A stretch of DNA of 6,867 bases from assembly GCA_018819085.1 (NCBI GenBank), contig JAHJQT010000053.1, positions 1 to 6,867 on the forward strand, in the 5' to 3' direction. This DNA comes from Patescibacteria group bacterium (GTDB taxonomy: Bacteria > Patescibacteriota > Minisyncoccia > Portnoybacterales > UBA2143). The notes under the pieces are model-generated. The model was not told where the DNA came from and did not search any database. It saw nothing but the letters and a program-made list of their open reading frames with translations. Below are positions 1 through 6,691 of this stretch, in pieces (the first letter of the stretch is position 1; every line of letters starts with the position of its first letter). The position numbers and the translations under genes are program-made.

Positions 1-263
1 TCTTTATAAATTTCTATACGTTCACTTTGTTTAAAAATATTTCCATCCCATTCAAGTCCTAACCATTTAAGATTATTTATAATATCTTCTTCATATTTTT
101 GTTCAGATCTTTCTAAATCAGTATCTTCAATTCTTAAAATAAACTCGCCATGATTCTTCTTGGCGAATAAATAATTAAATAAAGCTGTTCTAGCAGTGCC
201 AATGTGGAATAAGCCAGTTGGACTAGGCGCAAATCTAACTTTTATTTTTTTATTCTTCTCCAT
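1..263 (-). CDS. gltX: Glutamyl-tRNA synthetase, N-terminal part (3' end outside window)
   Basis: This class I aminoacyl-tRNA synthetase charges tRNA with glutamate in the cytoplasm. Only the first 87 codons are in the window. Reading from ATG at 263-261, the protein opens with a short basic stretch and then the Rossmann-fold nucleotide-binding signature VRFAPSPTGLFHIG, with the HIGH-type motif as HIGT at residues 20-23. This is followed by RTALFNYLFA and the family-typical RIEDTD at 44-49, and then by LERSEQ and GLEWD. These are hallmarks of bacterial GluRS; the close relatives GlnRS and GluQ-RS fit less well because of the FAPSPTG and RIEDTD wording and the continuous start. The KMSKS loop and anticodon-binding domain lie beyond position 1, so it cannot be told whether the enzyme also misacylates tRNA-Gln. 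It begins 2 bp after the murG stop, has no Shine-Dalgarno sequence, and is probably cotranscribed as the last visible gene of the operon. Confidence 0.93.
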   Translation of the reverse strand, partial: MEKNKKIKVRFAPSPTGLFHIGTARTALFNYLFAKKNHGEFILRIEDTDLERSEQKYEEDIINNLKWLGLEWDGNIFKQSERIEIYK

Positions 264-265
264 AT

Positions 266-1390
266 TTATACTTTTATTAATTCAATTAATTCTTTCACTA
301 TTTTTTCTACTGCTTCAGGTCGAGAAAAATTCTTAGCATTATTTGACATTTGCCTATATAATTCATCATTGTTTAAAATTTTGCTAATTTCATTAAGCAA
401 AAGATTAGGCGTTAGATTTAATTCTTCTAATACAACTCCTGAACCTGATTGAGAATAAATCATAGCATTTTGCCTTTGATGATCTCCACCTGATTTTGGC
501 AAAGGGATTAGAATACTAGGTTTGCCACAAATAGCAATTTCACAAATACTTCCTGCTCCAGCACGAGAAATAATAAAATCTGATATTGAATAAACATTAG
601 ACATTTGCTCTTCGTCTAAAAATGAGAAGAGATGATAGTTTTCAGATTGGGTTGATCTCGCTTTAACATATTCATAATTATTCTCTCCACACTGATGAAT
701 AATCTCATATTTTTCTAAAAGTTGCGGTAAAGTCAATAAAATTAAATGATTTATTTTTTCTGCTCCTTGACTACCTCCTAAAACAAGAATAACTGGTTTC
801 TGACTAATAATCTTATAATCCCCCTTTATTCTCTGTTTTTCTTCTTGATTATTTAAAATGCATTTCTCTACAACTTCGCTTCTAATTGGATTTCCTATCA
901 AAGCAGTCTTTTTTTGAGGAAAGTATTTTTCTGCAGAATTAAAGGATACACCTATTCTTTTAGAAAGTTTACTTGATAAACGATTAGCAAGACCAGGAAC
1001 AGTATCTGATTCATGGATTAATATAGGGATGTTATAAAGCCATCCTACTAGAACAACTGGAAAACTATCATATCCCCCTTTACTAAAAATTACATCAGGC
1101 ATCCAGATATATAGATAAAAAAGAGATTTAAAAAAACCAAATGGTATTTTAATTAAATCGAAAAGTGTTTTAAATGAAAAATAACGTCTTAATTTTCCAG
1201 CTAAAATTGTTTTTACTGTAATTCCTTCTTTCCCTAAAACTTTTTCAGATAATCCCCCTGATCCTAAAAAGAACATTTCTAATTTATTTTCATTTGAATT
1301 ATCTGTATAAATTTTTTTAAATTGTCTAGCGACGGCAATGATTGGAAAAATATGTCCTCCAGTGCCACCACCTGTAAATAATATTCTCAT
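266..1390 (-). CDS. murG: MurG, lipid II-forming GlcNAc transferase
   Basis: MurG (UDP-GlcNAc:undecaprenyl-pyrophosphoryl-MurNAc-pentapeptide GlcNAc transferase) adds GlcNAc to lipid I to give lipid II at the inner face of the membrane. It is a GT-B fold, family GT28 enzyme. Visible motifs: the N-terminal glycine loop GGGTGGH at residues 7-13, KGGY at 104-107, HESD at 126-129, GNPIR at 166-170, the second glycine loop GGSQGA at 205-210, and the UDP-GlcNAc-binding block SRAGAGSICEI at 275-285 followed by GDHQRQNA at 302-309. The Glu at 284 matches the conserved UDP-ribose-contacting Glu of the family. At 374 residues it is slightly longer than the usual ~355, with extra loop sequence around residues 28-37 and 180-195. 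It starts 17 bp after the ftsW stop with no Shine-Dalgarno sequence and ends 2 bp before gltX. Its substrate is the product of MraY, encoded two genes upstream in the same operon. Confidence 0.97.
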   Translation of the reverse strand: MRILFTGGGTGGHIFPIIAVARQFKKIYTDNSNENKLEMFFLGSGGLSEKVLGKEGITVKTILAGKLRRYFSFKTLFDLIKIPFGFFKSLFYLYIWMPDVIFSKGGYDSFPVVLVGWLYNIPILIHESDTVPGLANRLSSKLSKRIGVSFNSAEKYFPQKKTALIGNPIRSEVVEKCILNNQEEKQRIKGDYKIISQKPVILVLGGSQGAEKINHLILLTLPQLLEKYEIIHQCGENNYEYVKARSTQSENYHLFSFLDEEQMSNVYSISDFIISRAGAGSICEIAICGKPSILIPLPKSGGDHQRQNAMIYSQSGSGVVLEELNLTPNLLLNEISKILNNDELYRQMSNNAKNFSRPEAVEKIVKELIELIKV

Positions 1391-1407
1391 ATTTTTAAAT
1401 TATAATT

Positions 1408-2502
1408 TTATTTACTATATTTTGAAATATTGACCAATATTCCAACTGCAGTTAAACAAACGATCAAAGAAGATCCTCCATAACTCACAAAAGGCAATGT
1501 TATCCCTGTTAATGGTATTATTCTTGAAATAGCAGCTATATTTATAAATGCTTGAAAAAAAATCCATCCTGTAATTCCTCCTGCTAATAAATAACCAAAT
1601 TTATCAGAAGAATTCTTTGCTATTATAAATCCACGCCAAGCTAATACTATAAAAAGAAGAACTAAAAATCCAGCACCAGCTAATCCTAATTCTTCAGCTA
1701 CTATAGCGAAAACAGAATCTCCAATTACTTCTGGTAAATATTTCCATTTTTGAATACTATGTCCAAGTCCAAGACCGAAAAGTCCTCCTGAACCAATAGC
1801 TAAAAGTGCTTGATTAATTTGATATCCAATTCCTTGAGGATCTGTTTCAGGATGAAGGAAGACAGTTAATCTGTTTAATCTATAAGAAGTTGTTTTTATT
1901 AAAAGGAGCAATCCAACAAAAAATACACCTATTATTGAAAAAATATAAAATATATTTAAACCAGCTAAGAAATAAATCAGAATCGCAATCGAAAAAATCA
2001 TTATTAATGCACTGATATTCGGTTGAAGACATAAAATAGTAACAATAATTATGAAAATAGATAAAACGGGAACTAAGCTTTGCTTTATTACCTTGTTTGC
2101 TTCTCCTCCTTTACTTAATAAAGCTGTTAAATAAATAATAAATGCTAATTTAATAAATTCAAAAGGTTGAATAGAAAAAGATCCCCAAATAATCCATCTT
2201 TTTGCTCCCCCATAACTATATCCTAACTTCGGAATAAAAACTAAAGCTAATAATATAGTACTAATAATTATTAAGATAAAAGATAATTTTTTCCATACTT
2301 TATAATTAATTCTCTGACATATAAAAAACCCTAATAGGCCTATCGGTAGGCCATAAAGTAATTGATGTTTTAAATAATGATAATTTCCGCCAAATGCATC
2401 TTGAGATATAACAGCCGAAGCGCTTGAGAGAATAATTAAGCCAAATGCAACTAATGTAAATATTGCAAAAATTAGGATATAATCTGGCTTATTAGGTTTC
2501 AT
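1408..2502 (-). CDS. ftsW: FtsW, SEDS-family septal peptidoglycan polymerase
   Basis: FtsW is a polytopic membrane glycosyltransferase of the SEDS family that polymerises lipid II at the division septum together with a class B penicillin-binding protein. The 364-residue sequence is almost entirely hydrophobic segments (about ten). It shows family signatures: SSASAV near 26-31, GAKRWI at 99-104, IQPFEFIKLA at 111-120, QPNISALIM at 160-168, LGLGHSIQKWKYLPEVIGDSVFAIVAEELG across 244-273, and PLTGITLPFVSYGGSS at 330-345. Asp262 in the PEVIGDSVFA stretch aligns with the Asp essential in FtsW/RodA. FtsW is preferred over RodA because of the adjacent mraY and murG, the usual division-wall context; RodA cannot be formally excluded from sequence alone. 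The ATG overlaps the mraY stop as ATGA (4 bp), suggesting translational coupling. No FtsI/PBP partner gene is present in the window. Confidence 0.92.
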   Translation of the reverse strand: MKPNKPDYILIFAIFTLVAFGLIILSSASAVISQDAFGGNYHYLKHQLLYGLPIGLLGFFICQRINYKVWKKLSFILIIISTILLALVFIPKLGYSYGGAKRWIIWGSFSIQPFEFIKLAFIIYLTALLSKGGEANKVIKQSLVPVLSIFIIIVTILCLQPNISALIMIFSIAILIYFLAGLNIFYIFSIIGVFFVGLLLLIKTTSYRLNRLTVFLHPETDPQGIGYQINQALLAIGSGGLFGLGLGHSIQKWKYLPEVIGDSVFAIVAEELGLAGAGFLVLLFIVLAWRGFIIAKNSSDKFGYLLAGGITGWIFFQAFINIAAISRIIPLTGITLPFVSYGGSSLIVCLTAVGILVNISKYSK

Positions 2503-3545
2503 AATATTTTTTCTACAAATACTAAAATTAATCCGATAACTGCCATCACTCCGTTAATTATCCAAAAACGCATTGTTATTGTTGTCTCTGGCCATCCTTT
2601 TGCTTCAAAATGATGATGAATAGGAGCAGATAGAAAAACTTTTTTCTTCCTTATTTTTTTTGAAATAATTTGGATAATAACTGATAAAGATTCAATCACT
2701 GGTATAAAAAAGATAAATATTAATAAAACAAAACAATTAGTAAGCATAGCTATGACTCCTAAAGTAATTCCTAAAGACATTGCTCCGGTATCTCCCATGA
2801 AAAATCGAGCTGGATAAATATTAAACCATAGAAAAGCCAGTAAAGCGCCAATTATTACTCCACAAAAAACAGCTAAATTCATTTTTCCTTGAGAAAAAGC
2901 TATTACTCCATAAGAAGCAAAAGAAATAAGAAGAATTCCTCCTGCTAATCCATCAAGTCCATCAGTTTCATTTGTTGAAAAAGCAGTTGCTACTAAAACA
3001 AAAACAAAAATAAGTAAATACCAAAATCCAACATTAAAATCTCCAATAAAAGGAATATGAACTAAATCCCATCCTAATTTCCAAAAGAACCACCAGGCTC
3101 CGAAAATAGCAATTCCTGTATAAATAAAGATACGATGTCTTACTTTAAGTCCTCCATTATTAGGACCTATTTTAAAAATTCCCATTAAATCATCTCCAAA
3201 ACCAACTAAAGCAGAGGCTACTAAAGCACCTAATGGCAAAAGAGTTTCTTTTCTTGTTAAGAAATTAAGCTTTTCTAAAATAGTTCCTTCTCCAATTTGA
3301 GCTAAAAGCCAGAGAATAAGAGTTAGAAGTAAAACAGTTACCCAAATCAAAATTCCACCCATTGTTAATGTCCCTTCTTTTTTCTGATGTAATTTAGCAA
3401 AAATAGGAACATTATCTAATCTTATTTGTTTGCCTATCCTATATTTTTTAAGAAAATGAATTAATATTGGTGTCCAAGCAAGAGCAAAAACGAAAGAGAT
3501 TAATGCTAGTCCTAAAATACGTGCTATATTAAAAATATCAGTCAT
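2499..3545 (-). CDS. mraY: MraY, phospho-MurNAc-pentapeptide transferase
   Basis: MraY transfers phospho-MurNAc-pentapeptide from UDP to undecaprenyl phosphate, making lipid I, the first membrane step of peptidoglycan synthesis. The 348-residue polytopic protein carries the family's catalytic features: the Asp pair in GFGDDLMG (D118, D119), NETDGLDGLAGG at 192-203, MGDTGA at 250-255 (D252 matches the third conserved Asp), and the cytoplasmic histidine loop PIHHHFE at 308-314, followed by GWPE. TMGG at 61-64 is the usual early signature. The second block reads NETDG where NLTDG is more common, a mild variant. Length is normal (~320-360). It ends in TGA overlapping the ftsW start as ATGA, which also shows that TGA is a stop codon here. 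It lies 13 bp downstream of the carboxypeptidase gene, without a Shine-Dalgarno sequence. Confidence 0.97.
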   Translation of the reverse strand: MTDIFNIARILGLALISFVFALAWTPILIHFLKKYRIGKQIRLDNVPIFAKLHQKKEGTLTMGGILIWVTVLLLTLILWLLAQIGEGTILEKLNFLTRKETLLPLGALVASALVGFGDDLMGIFKIGPNNGGLKVRHRIFIYTGIAIFGAWWFFWKLGWDLVHIPFIGDFNVGFWYLLIFVFVLVATAFSTNETDGLDGLAGGILLISFASYGVIAFSQGKMNLAVFCGVIIGALLAFLWFNIYPARFFMGDTGAMSLGITLGVIAMLTNCFVLLIFIFFIPVIESLSVIIQIISKKIRKKKVFLSAPIHHHFEAKGWPETTITMRFWIINGVMAVIGLILVFVEKIL

Positions 3546-3558
3546 AATTTATTTTTTA

Positions 3559-4539
3559 TTACCATTTATAAGCTTCATTGACCCACTCAATTAATTTTTC
3601 AGTTTGTAAAAATCTTTCTTGTGCGCCCAAAACAACAGTGATTAAGTATTTATTAGATTCTTCTAATTTATCTTGTTCAATAACTAAAACTAAACATCCT
3701 TGAGCTTCTGTCGTATATCCTGTTTTTCCTCCAATAATATTAGGCATTCTATTTAATAATTTATCCGTATTTACTAAATGATGCTTAATCTTTCCATTAT
3801 CTGAAGTTAAATCAATTTCAGGAGTTTTTAAAATCTTCCATATAGTCGGTTGACTAAAACTATATTTTATTAATTTAACAATATCTTTTATTGTTGAAAC
3901 ATTTTTAGCGTTATAACCACTCGGATCAGCAAAAAAAGTATTCTCTAGGTTTAACTCTTTAGCTTTTGCATTCATTAAATCAATAAAATTAGTATTTGAT
4001 TTTTCACCTATCACTTCGGAAAGAGCTACTGCTGCATCATTACTTGATTCCATTAATAGAACATGAAGAGTATTTATAATAGAAATTTCTTCATTAACAA
4101 TTAATCCTCCTTGACCACCATAAGCTTTAATTGCATTTTCAGAAATAATAATATTTTTACTTAAATCATCTGTCCTCTCTAGGGTTATTAAAGCCGTCAT
4201 TAATTTAGTTATACTTGCAATTGGTAAAATTAAATCAATATTTTTTTCGTAAAGAATATTTTCTTTTAATTCAGAATTTTTAGCTAATGCAGGATCAATA
4301 GAACTTATTTTAAAAATAGAGGCTGATTTTGCTTCAATTTCAGGTTCAATTACAGTCCAATCACGAATAGGTATAAAATTCGGGTTAGTGGATAATAATG
4401 ATGAAGTGAATGACCTCCCTAATTCTTCCCATCTTTCCCATTTTATTTTTACTTCATCAAAACTTTCATTTGTTTGAGATGTAAAAAAAGCAAAAACATT
4501 TGAAAAAGCTAGAGAAATAATTAAAACTTTGACAATCAT
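3559..4539 (-). CDS. Exported D-alanyl-D-alanine carboxypeptidase (PBP5/DacA-like, S11 family)
   Basis: This is a low-molecular-weight penicillin-binding protein that removes the terminal D-Ala of the stem pentapeptide and so limits crosslinking outside the membrane. All three serine-penicillin-recognising motifs are present in order: SxxK as SITK at residues 109-112 (nucleophile S109), SxN as SSN at 165-167 within MESSNDAA, and KTG at 272-274 within GGKTGYT. FADPSGYN at 203-210 is also typical of S11 peptidases. An N-terminal hydrophobic stretch (about 2-19, with K4) looks like a signal peptide or membrane anchor, with possible cleavage after VFA at 15-17. At 326 residues the protein ends soon after the catalytic domain. 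It therefore lacks the C-terminal beta-rich domain and amphipathic membrane helix of E. coli PBP5, so any membrane attachment probably relies on the N-terminus. The ATG follows the aspS stop by one base (TAAAATG). The exact dac paralogue, or a D,D-endopeptidase role, cannot be decided from sequence. Confidence 0.9.
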   Translation of the reverse strand: MIVKVLIISLAFSNVFAFFTSQTNESFDEVKIKWERWEELGRSFTSSLLSTNPNFIPIRDWTVIEPEIEAKSASIFKISSIDPALAKNSELKENILYEKNIDLILPIASITKLMTALITLERTDDLSKNIIISENAIKAYGGQGGLIVNEEISIINTLHVLLMESSNDAAVALSEVIGEKSNTNFIDLMNAKAKELNLENTFFADPSGYNAKNVSTIKDIVKLIKYSFSQPTIWKILKTPEIDLTSDNGKIKHHLVNTDKLLNRMPNIIGGKTGYTTEAQGCLVLVIEQDKLEESNKYLITVVLGAQERFLQTEKLIEWVNEAYKW

Positions 4540-4540
4540 T

Positions 4541-5944
4541 TTAAGAAGAAATTTTTATATTTAATTCTTTTAACTGTTCAGGATCAACTTTACTTGGAGC
4601 TTCCATTAATAAATCTTTTCCATCTCCTGTTTTTGGAAATAAAATGACTTCTCTAATGCTTTTTTCATTTAAAAGAAGCATTAATAGTCTATCTATTCCT
4701 AAGGCAATTCCCCCATGAGGAGGCGCTCCATATTCAAATGCCCTAAGTAAATGACCGAATTTTTCTTCTATCTCTTCTTTTTTCAATCCTACTAATTTAA
4801 ATATTTTTTCTTGGATCATTCTTTTATGTATTCTTATGCTTCCACCTCCTATTTCCGTACCATTCAAAACTAAATCATATTGCAAAGAACGAACCTTTAA
4901 AGGCTCTGTGTCTAATAAATTTAAATCTTCTTTTCTGGGAGAGGTAAAAACATGATGACATGAATCATATCTTTTTTCTTCATTATTCCATTCAAAAAGA
5001 GGCCAATTTACAATCCAAGCAAAAGCTAATTCATCTGGGTTCTTTTTATCTTTACGTAAATCAGGTTTATCGGTACCATATTTTTTAATAGCTTCATTGT
5101 AATCTAATTTTAAAAATGGGTTAAAAGTAAGTTTTTTAGATAAGGTTTTATCAAATACAATTAAATCTTTAACTATTTTAAGAAGAAGCTTTTCAATTAA
5201 GTTCATAACATCAGATTGCTTAATAAAAGACATTTCTACATCAAATTGAGTAAATTCTGGTTGTCTATCTCCTCTTAAGTCTTCATCTCTAAAACAACGA
5301 GCTATTTGAAAATATTTCTCAATTCCAGCAACCATTAATAATTGTTTTAATTGTTGAGGAGCTTGAGGTAATGCATAGAATTCTCCCGGATGAAGACGAC
5401 TTGGTACTAAGAAATCCCTAGCTCCTTCTGGCGTTGATTTAGTTAGGATAGGAGTTTCTGCTTCAATAAACCCCTTTTTATCCATATATCTTCTAATTGT
5501 TCTAATTACCTTATGCCTTATAAATATATTATTCTTTAATTTTTGTCTCCGTAAATCTAAATAACGATATTTTAAACGAAGCTCTTCATTAATTTCTTTA
5601 CCTTCTTCAGCTATTTCAAAAGGAGGTGTTTTAGCTCTGTTTAATATTTTTAATTCTTTTGCTTTAATTTCTACTTCTCCAGTAATCATTTTATCATTAA
5701 CCATTTTTCCAGGACGTTTATTTACTTTCCCAATAACTTCAACTACCCACTCTGATCTTAATGAATTAGCGAGTTTATATAAGATATTATTTTCAGGTAA
5801 AAAAACAACCTGAATTAAACCTTTTTTATCTCTAAGGTCAATAAAAATAATCTTGCCATGATTTCTTCTGACATGGACCCATCCAGATAATTTAACTTCT
5901 TCCCCACATTTTTCAATTGTTTGATTTGTTAAAATTCTTTTCAT
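4541..5944 (-). CDS. aspS: Aspartyl-tRNA synthetase, bacterial type without the GAD domain
   Basis: A class IIb synthetase that charges tRNA-Asp, and possibly tRNA-Asn. Domain order: an N-terminal OB-fold anticodon-binding domain (about 1-105, with GWVHVRRNHG and IIFIDLRD), then the catalytic domain with motif 1 (GFIEAETPILT, 158-168), TPEGARDFLVPSR at 171-183, motif 2 (FRDEDLRGDRQPEFTQ, 218-233) and motif 3 (GIALGIDRLLML, 412-423). The motif 2 wording is specific to bacterial AspRS. Bacterial enzymes are normally ~580-600 residues because a GAD domain of ~130 residues sits between YGSDKPDLR and the LAFxWVxxxPLFEW block. Here YGTDKPDLR (289-297) is joined to LAFAWIVNWPLFEW (306-319) by only about eight residues, giving 467 in all. 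H29 matches the position linked to tRNA-Asn recognition in Pseudomonas AspRS, whereas K80 looks discriminating. It is the first gene of the operon, with no Shine-Dalgarno sequence and a promoter immediately upstream. Confidence 0.96.
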   Translation of the reverse strand: MKRILTNQTIEKCGEEVKLSGWVHVRRNHGKIIFIDLRDKKGLIQVVFLPENNILYKLANSLRSEWVVEVIGKVNKRPGKMVNDKMITGEVEIKAKELKILNRAKTPPFEIAEEGKEINEELRLKYRYLDLRRQKLKNNIFIRHKVIRTIRRYMDKKGFIEAETPILTKSTPEGARDFLVPSRLHPGEFYALPQAPQQLKQLLMVAGIEKYFQIARCFRDEDLRGDRQPEFTQFDVEMSFIKQSDVMNLIEKLLLKIVKDLIVFDKTLSKKLTFNPFLKLDYNEAIKKYGTDKPDLRKDKKNPDELAFAWIVNWPLFEWNNEEKRYDSCHHVFTSPRKEDLNLLDTEPLKVRSLQYDLVLNGTEIGGGSIRIHKRMIQEKIFKLVGLKKEEIEEKFGHLLRAFEYGAPPHGGIALGIDRLLMLLLNEKSIREVILFPKTGDGKDLLMEAPSKVDPEQLKELNIKISS

Positions 5945-5954
5945 ATTACTTGAT

Positions 5955-5983
5955 ATATTATCATTTTTTTAAATACTAATCAA
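5955..5983 (-). promoter_or_regulatory. Putative sigma70 promoter of the aspS-dac-mraY-ftsW-murG-gltX operon
   Basis: On the minus strand, TTGATT (5983-5978) and TAATAT (5960-5955) are separated by 17 bases. This is a reasonable sigma70-type match in the only gap available between the upstream terminator and aspS. Initiation about seven bases after the -10 element would fall near 5948, leaving a leader of only a few bases before the ATG at 5944. That fits with the absence of any Shine-Dalgarno sequence before aspS. In DNA this AT-rich, chance matches are common, so this is inference from spacing and position. No T-box or other tRNA-sensing leader could fit in this gap. Confidence 0.5.
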
Positions 5984-5991
5984 TTGTTAAT

Positions 5992-6032
5992 AAAAAAAAT
6001 GTCCAAATTTCTAATTTAGAAATTTGGACATT
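5992..6032 (-). terminator. Rho-independent terminator of the 193-residue protein gene
   Basis: A perfect inverted repeat pairs 5998-6012 with 6018-6032 (15 bp, loop 6013-6017, one further A-T pair possible). In minus-strand transcripts it is followed directly by a run of eight U (5999-5992, the first two overlapping the stem base). The stem begins 8 bp after the stop codon of the upstream gene and ends about 8 bp before the -35 element of the aspS promoter, so it cleanly separates the two transcription units. The stem core GTCC/GGAC is flanked by AT pairs. In the plus direction no comparable T-run follows, so it should work one way only. Confidence 0.87.
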
Positions 6033-6040
6033 CTTAAGTT

Positions 6041-6622
6041 TTAATCCAATGGTATATCGATTTTAATCCCCCATTTTTCAAAATACCAATCTATGACCAT
6101 TTTAGTGTTTGTAAAAACAGGAGTAAAAGGACTCCCTTCTCCATCAACAAACTCCCATAGCTGATAGCCTTCGCCAATCGGCGGCCCTTGTTTTTGCCAC
6201 TTTTTAGCTTTTTGACTATCTCCATTTGTACATCCTTTATTACAACTTACACATATTCCGTATACACATAAACGCTTAGCTCTTGCTTTCACAAGAATTG
6301 ACCGATCAATAACGTCATAGTCCGTTGAAAATTTTACTTCTTGTTGATGCCATTTATTTATTTCATCAACAGTTGTATCACTTTTAATATCAAAATGATT
6401 TGGTCGACCAGCGACCATTAACGCTTGCATCTCATCTTGAGTAATGTCATTGCACCAACTGTAAAAACTATCATTAACCTCTTTAGTTTCTAGGTTATAT
6501 CCCGTGCCTTCGCACACAGGACATCTTTGAGGTAGATATGGATTAATATATCCTTCCCATACCACACCCAAAGAATAAACAAAATCTAACGGAACTCGCT
6601 TAATAACTGTTACATGCCCCAT
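6041..6622 (-). CDS. Cys-rich hypothetical protein, phage/metagenome-like, putative zinc-binding
   Basis: Function is unknown. The 193-residue soluble protein has two Cys knuckles: CPVCEGTG at 34-41, like the CxxCxGxG units of DnaJ, and CVSCNKGC at 124-131. C57 and C119 are also present. The paired CxxC motifs suggest one or two structural zinc sites. Between them lies ITQDEMQALMVAGR (60-73) and then VKARAKRLCVYGIC (111-124). Near the end comes GPPIGEGYQLWE (146-157) with EGSPFTPVF (162-170), and then a Trp-rich tail. From memory, this arrangement recurs in uncharacterised proteins of phages and gut or environmental metagenomes; no search was possible. No signal peptide or membrane segment is seen. 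The ATG is fixed by a perfect Shine-Dalgarno sequence six bases upstream. It has its own consensus promoter and terminator, and about 37% G+C (6061-6600) against ~31% in murG. Together these indicate acquired, strongly expressed DNA rather than part of the neighbouring wall operon. Confidence 0.85.
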   Translation of the reverse strand: MGHVTVIKRVPLDFVYSLGVVWEGYINPYLPQRCPVCEGTGYNLETKEVNDSFYSWCNDITQDEMQALMVAGRPNHFDIKSDTTVDEINKWHQQEVKFSTDYDVIDRSILVKARAKRLCVYGICVSCNKGCTNGDSQKAKKWQKQGPPIGEGYQLWEFVDGEGSPFTPVFTNTKMVIDWYFEKWGIKIDIPLD

Positions 6623-6628
6623 CGGTAT

Positions 6629-6636
6629 ACCTCCTT
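6629..6636 (-). promoter_or_regulatory. Perfect Shine-Dalgarno sequence of the 193-residue protein gene
   Basis: The minus strand reads AAGGAGGT, then ATACCG, then ATG. This is full complementarity to the canonical anti-Shine-Dalgarno sequence at an ideal 6-base spacing. It fixes the start codon at 6622-6620. It is the only such site before any minus-strand gene in the window; the six operon genes have none. Confidence 0.9.
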
Positions 6637-6691
6637 TTAGTATTAATTTAATGTTAAAAAACTGAAAAAAACTTCACTTATTTTTAATTCT

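Noticed and set aside
2499..2501. Possible TGA recoding to glycine, as in some candidate-phylum bacteria.
   Set aside because: The mraY frame ends at TGA exactly at its expected C-terminus and overlaps the ftsW ATG, and all tryptophans seen are TGG; TGA is a stop here.
1408..2502. Assignment as RodA instead of FtsW.
   Set aside because: The SEDS motifs fit both, but placement between mraY and murG is the usual context of ftsW; kept as a residual doubt in the feature entry.
5941..5964. A seven-codon frame (MIIYQVI) starting at 5964 on the minus strand whose TGA overlaps the aspS ATG, resembling a leader peptide.
   Set aside because: It has no ribosome binding site, lies mostly upstream of the predicted transcription start, and carries no Asp codons or attenuator structure; AT-rich chance ORF.
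5945..5990. T-box or other riboswitch before the aminoacyl-tRNA synthetase aspS.
   Set aside because: Fewer than 50 bases separate the terminator from the ATG, too little for such a leader, and no specifier-like or anti-terminator structure is visible.
5998..6032. The perfect inverted repeat as a transposon end or a bidirectional terminator.
   Set aside because: It is single-copy in the window, sits 8 bp after a stop codon and is followed by a T-run only in the minus direction, which fits a one-way intrinsic terminator.
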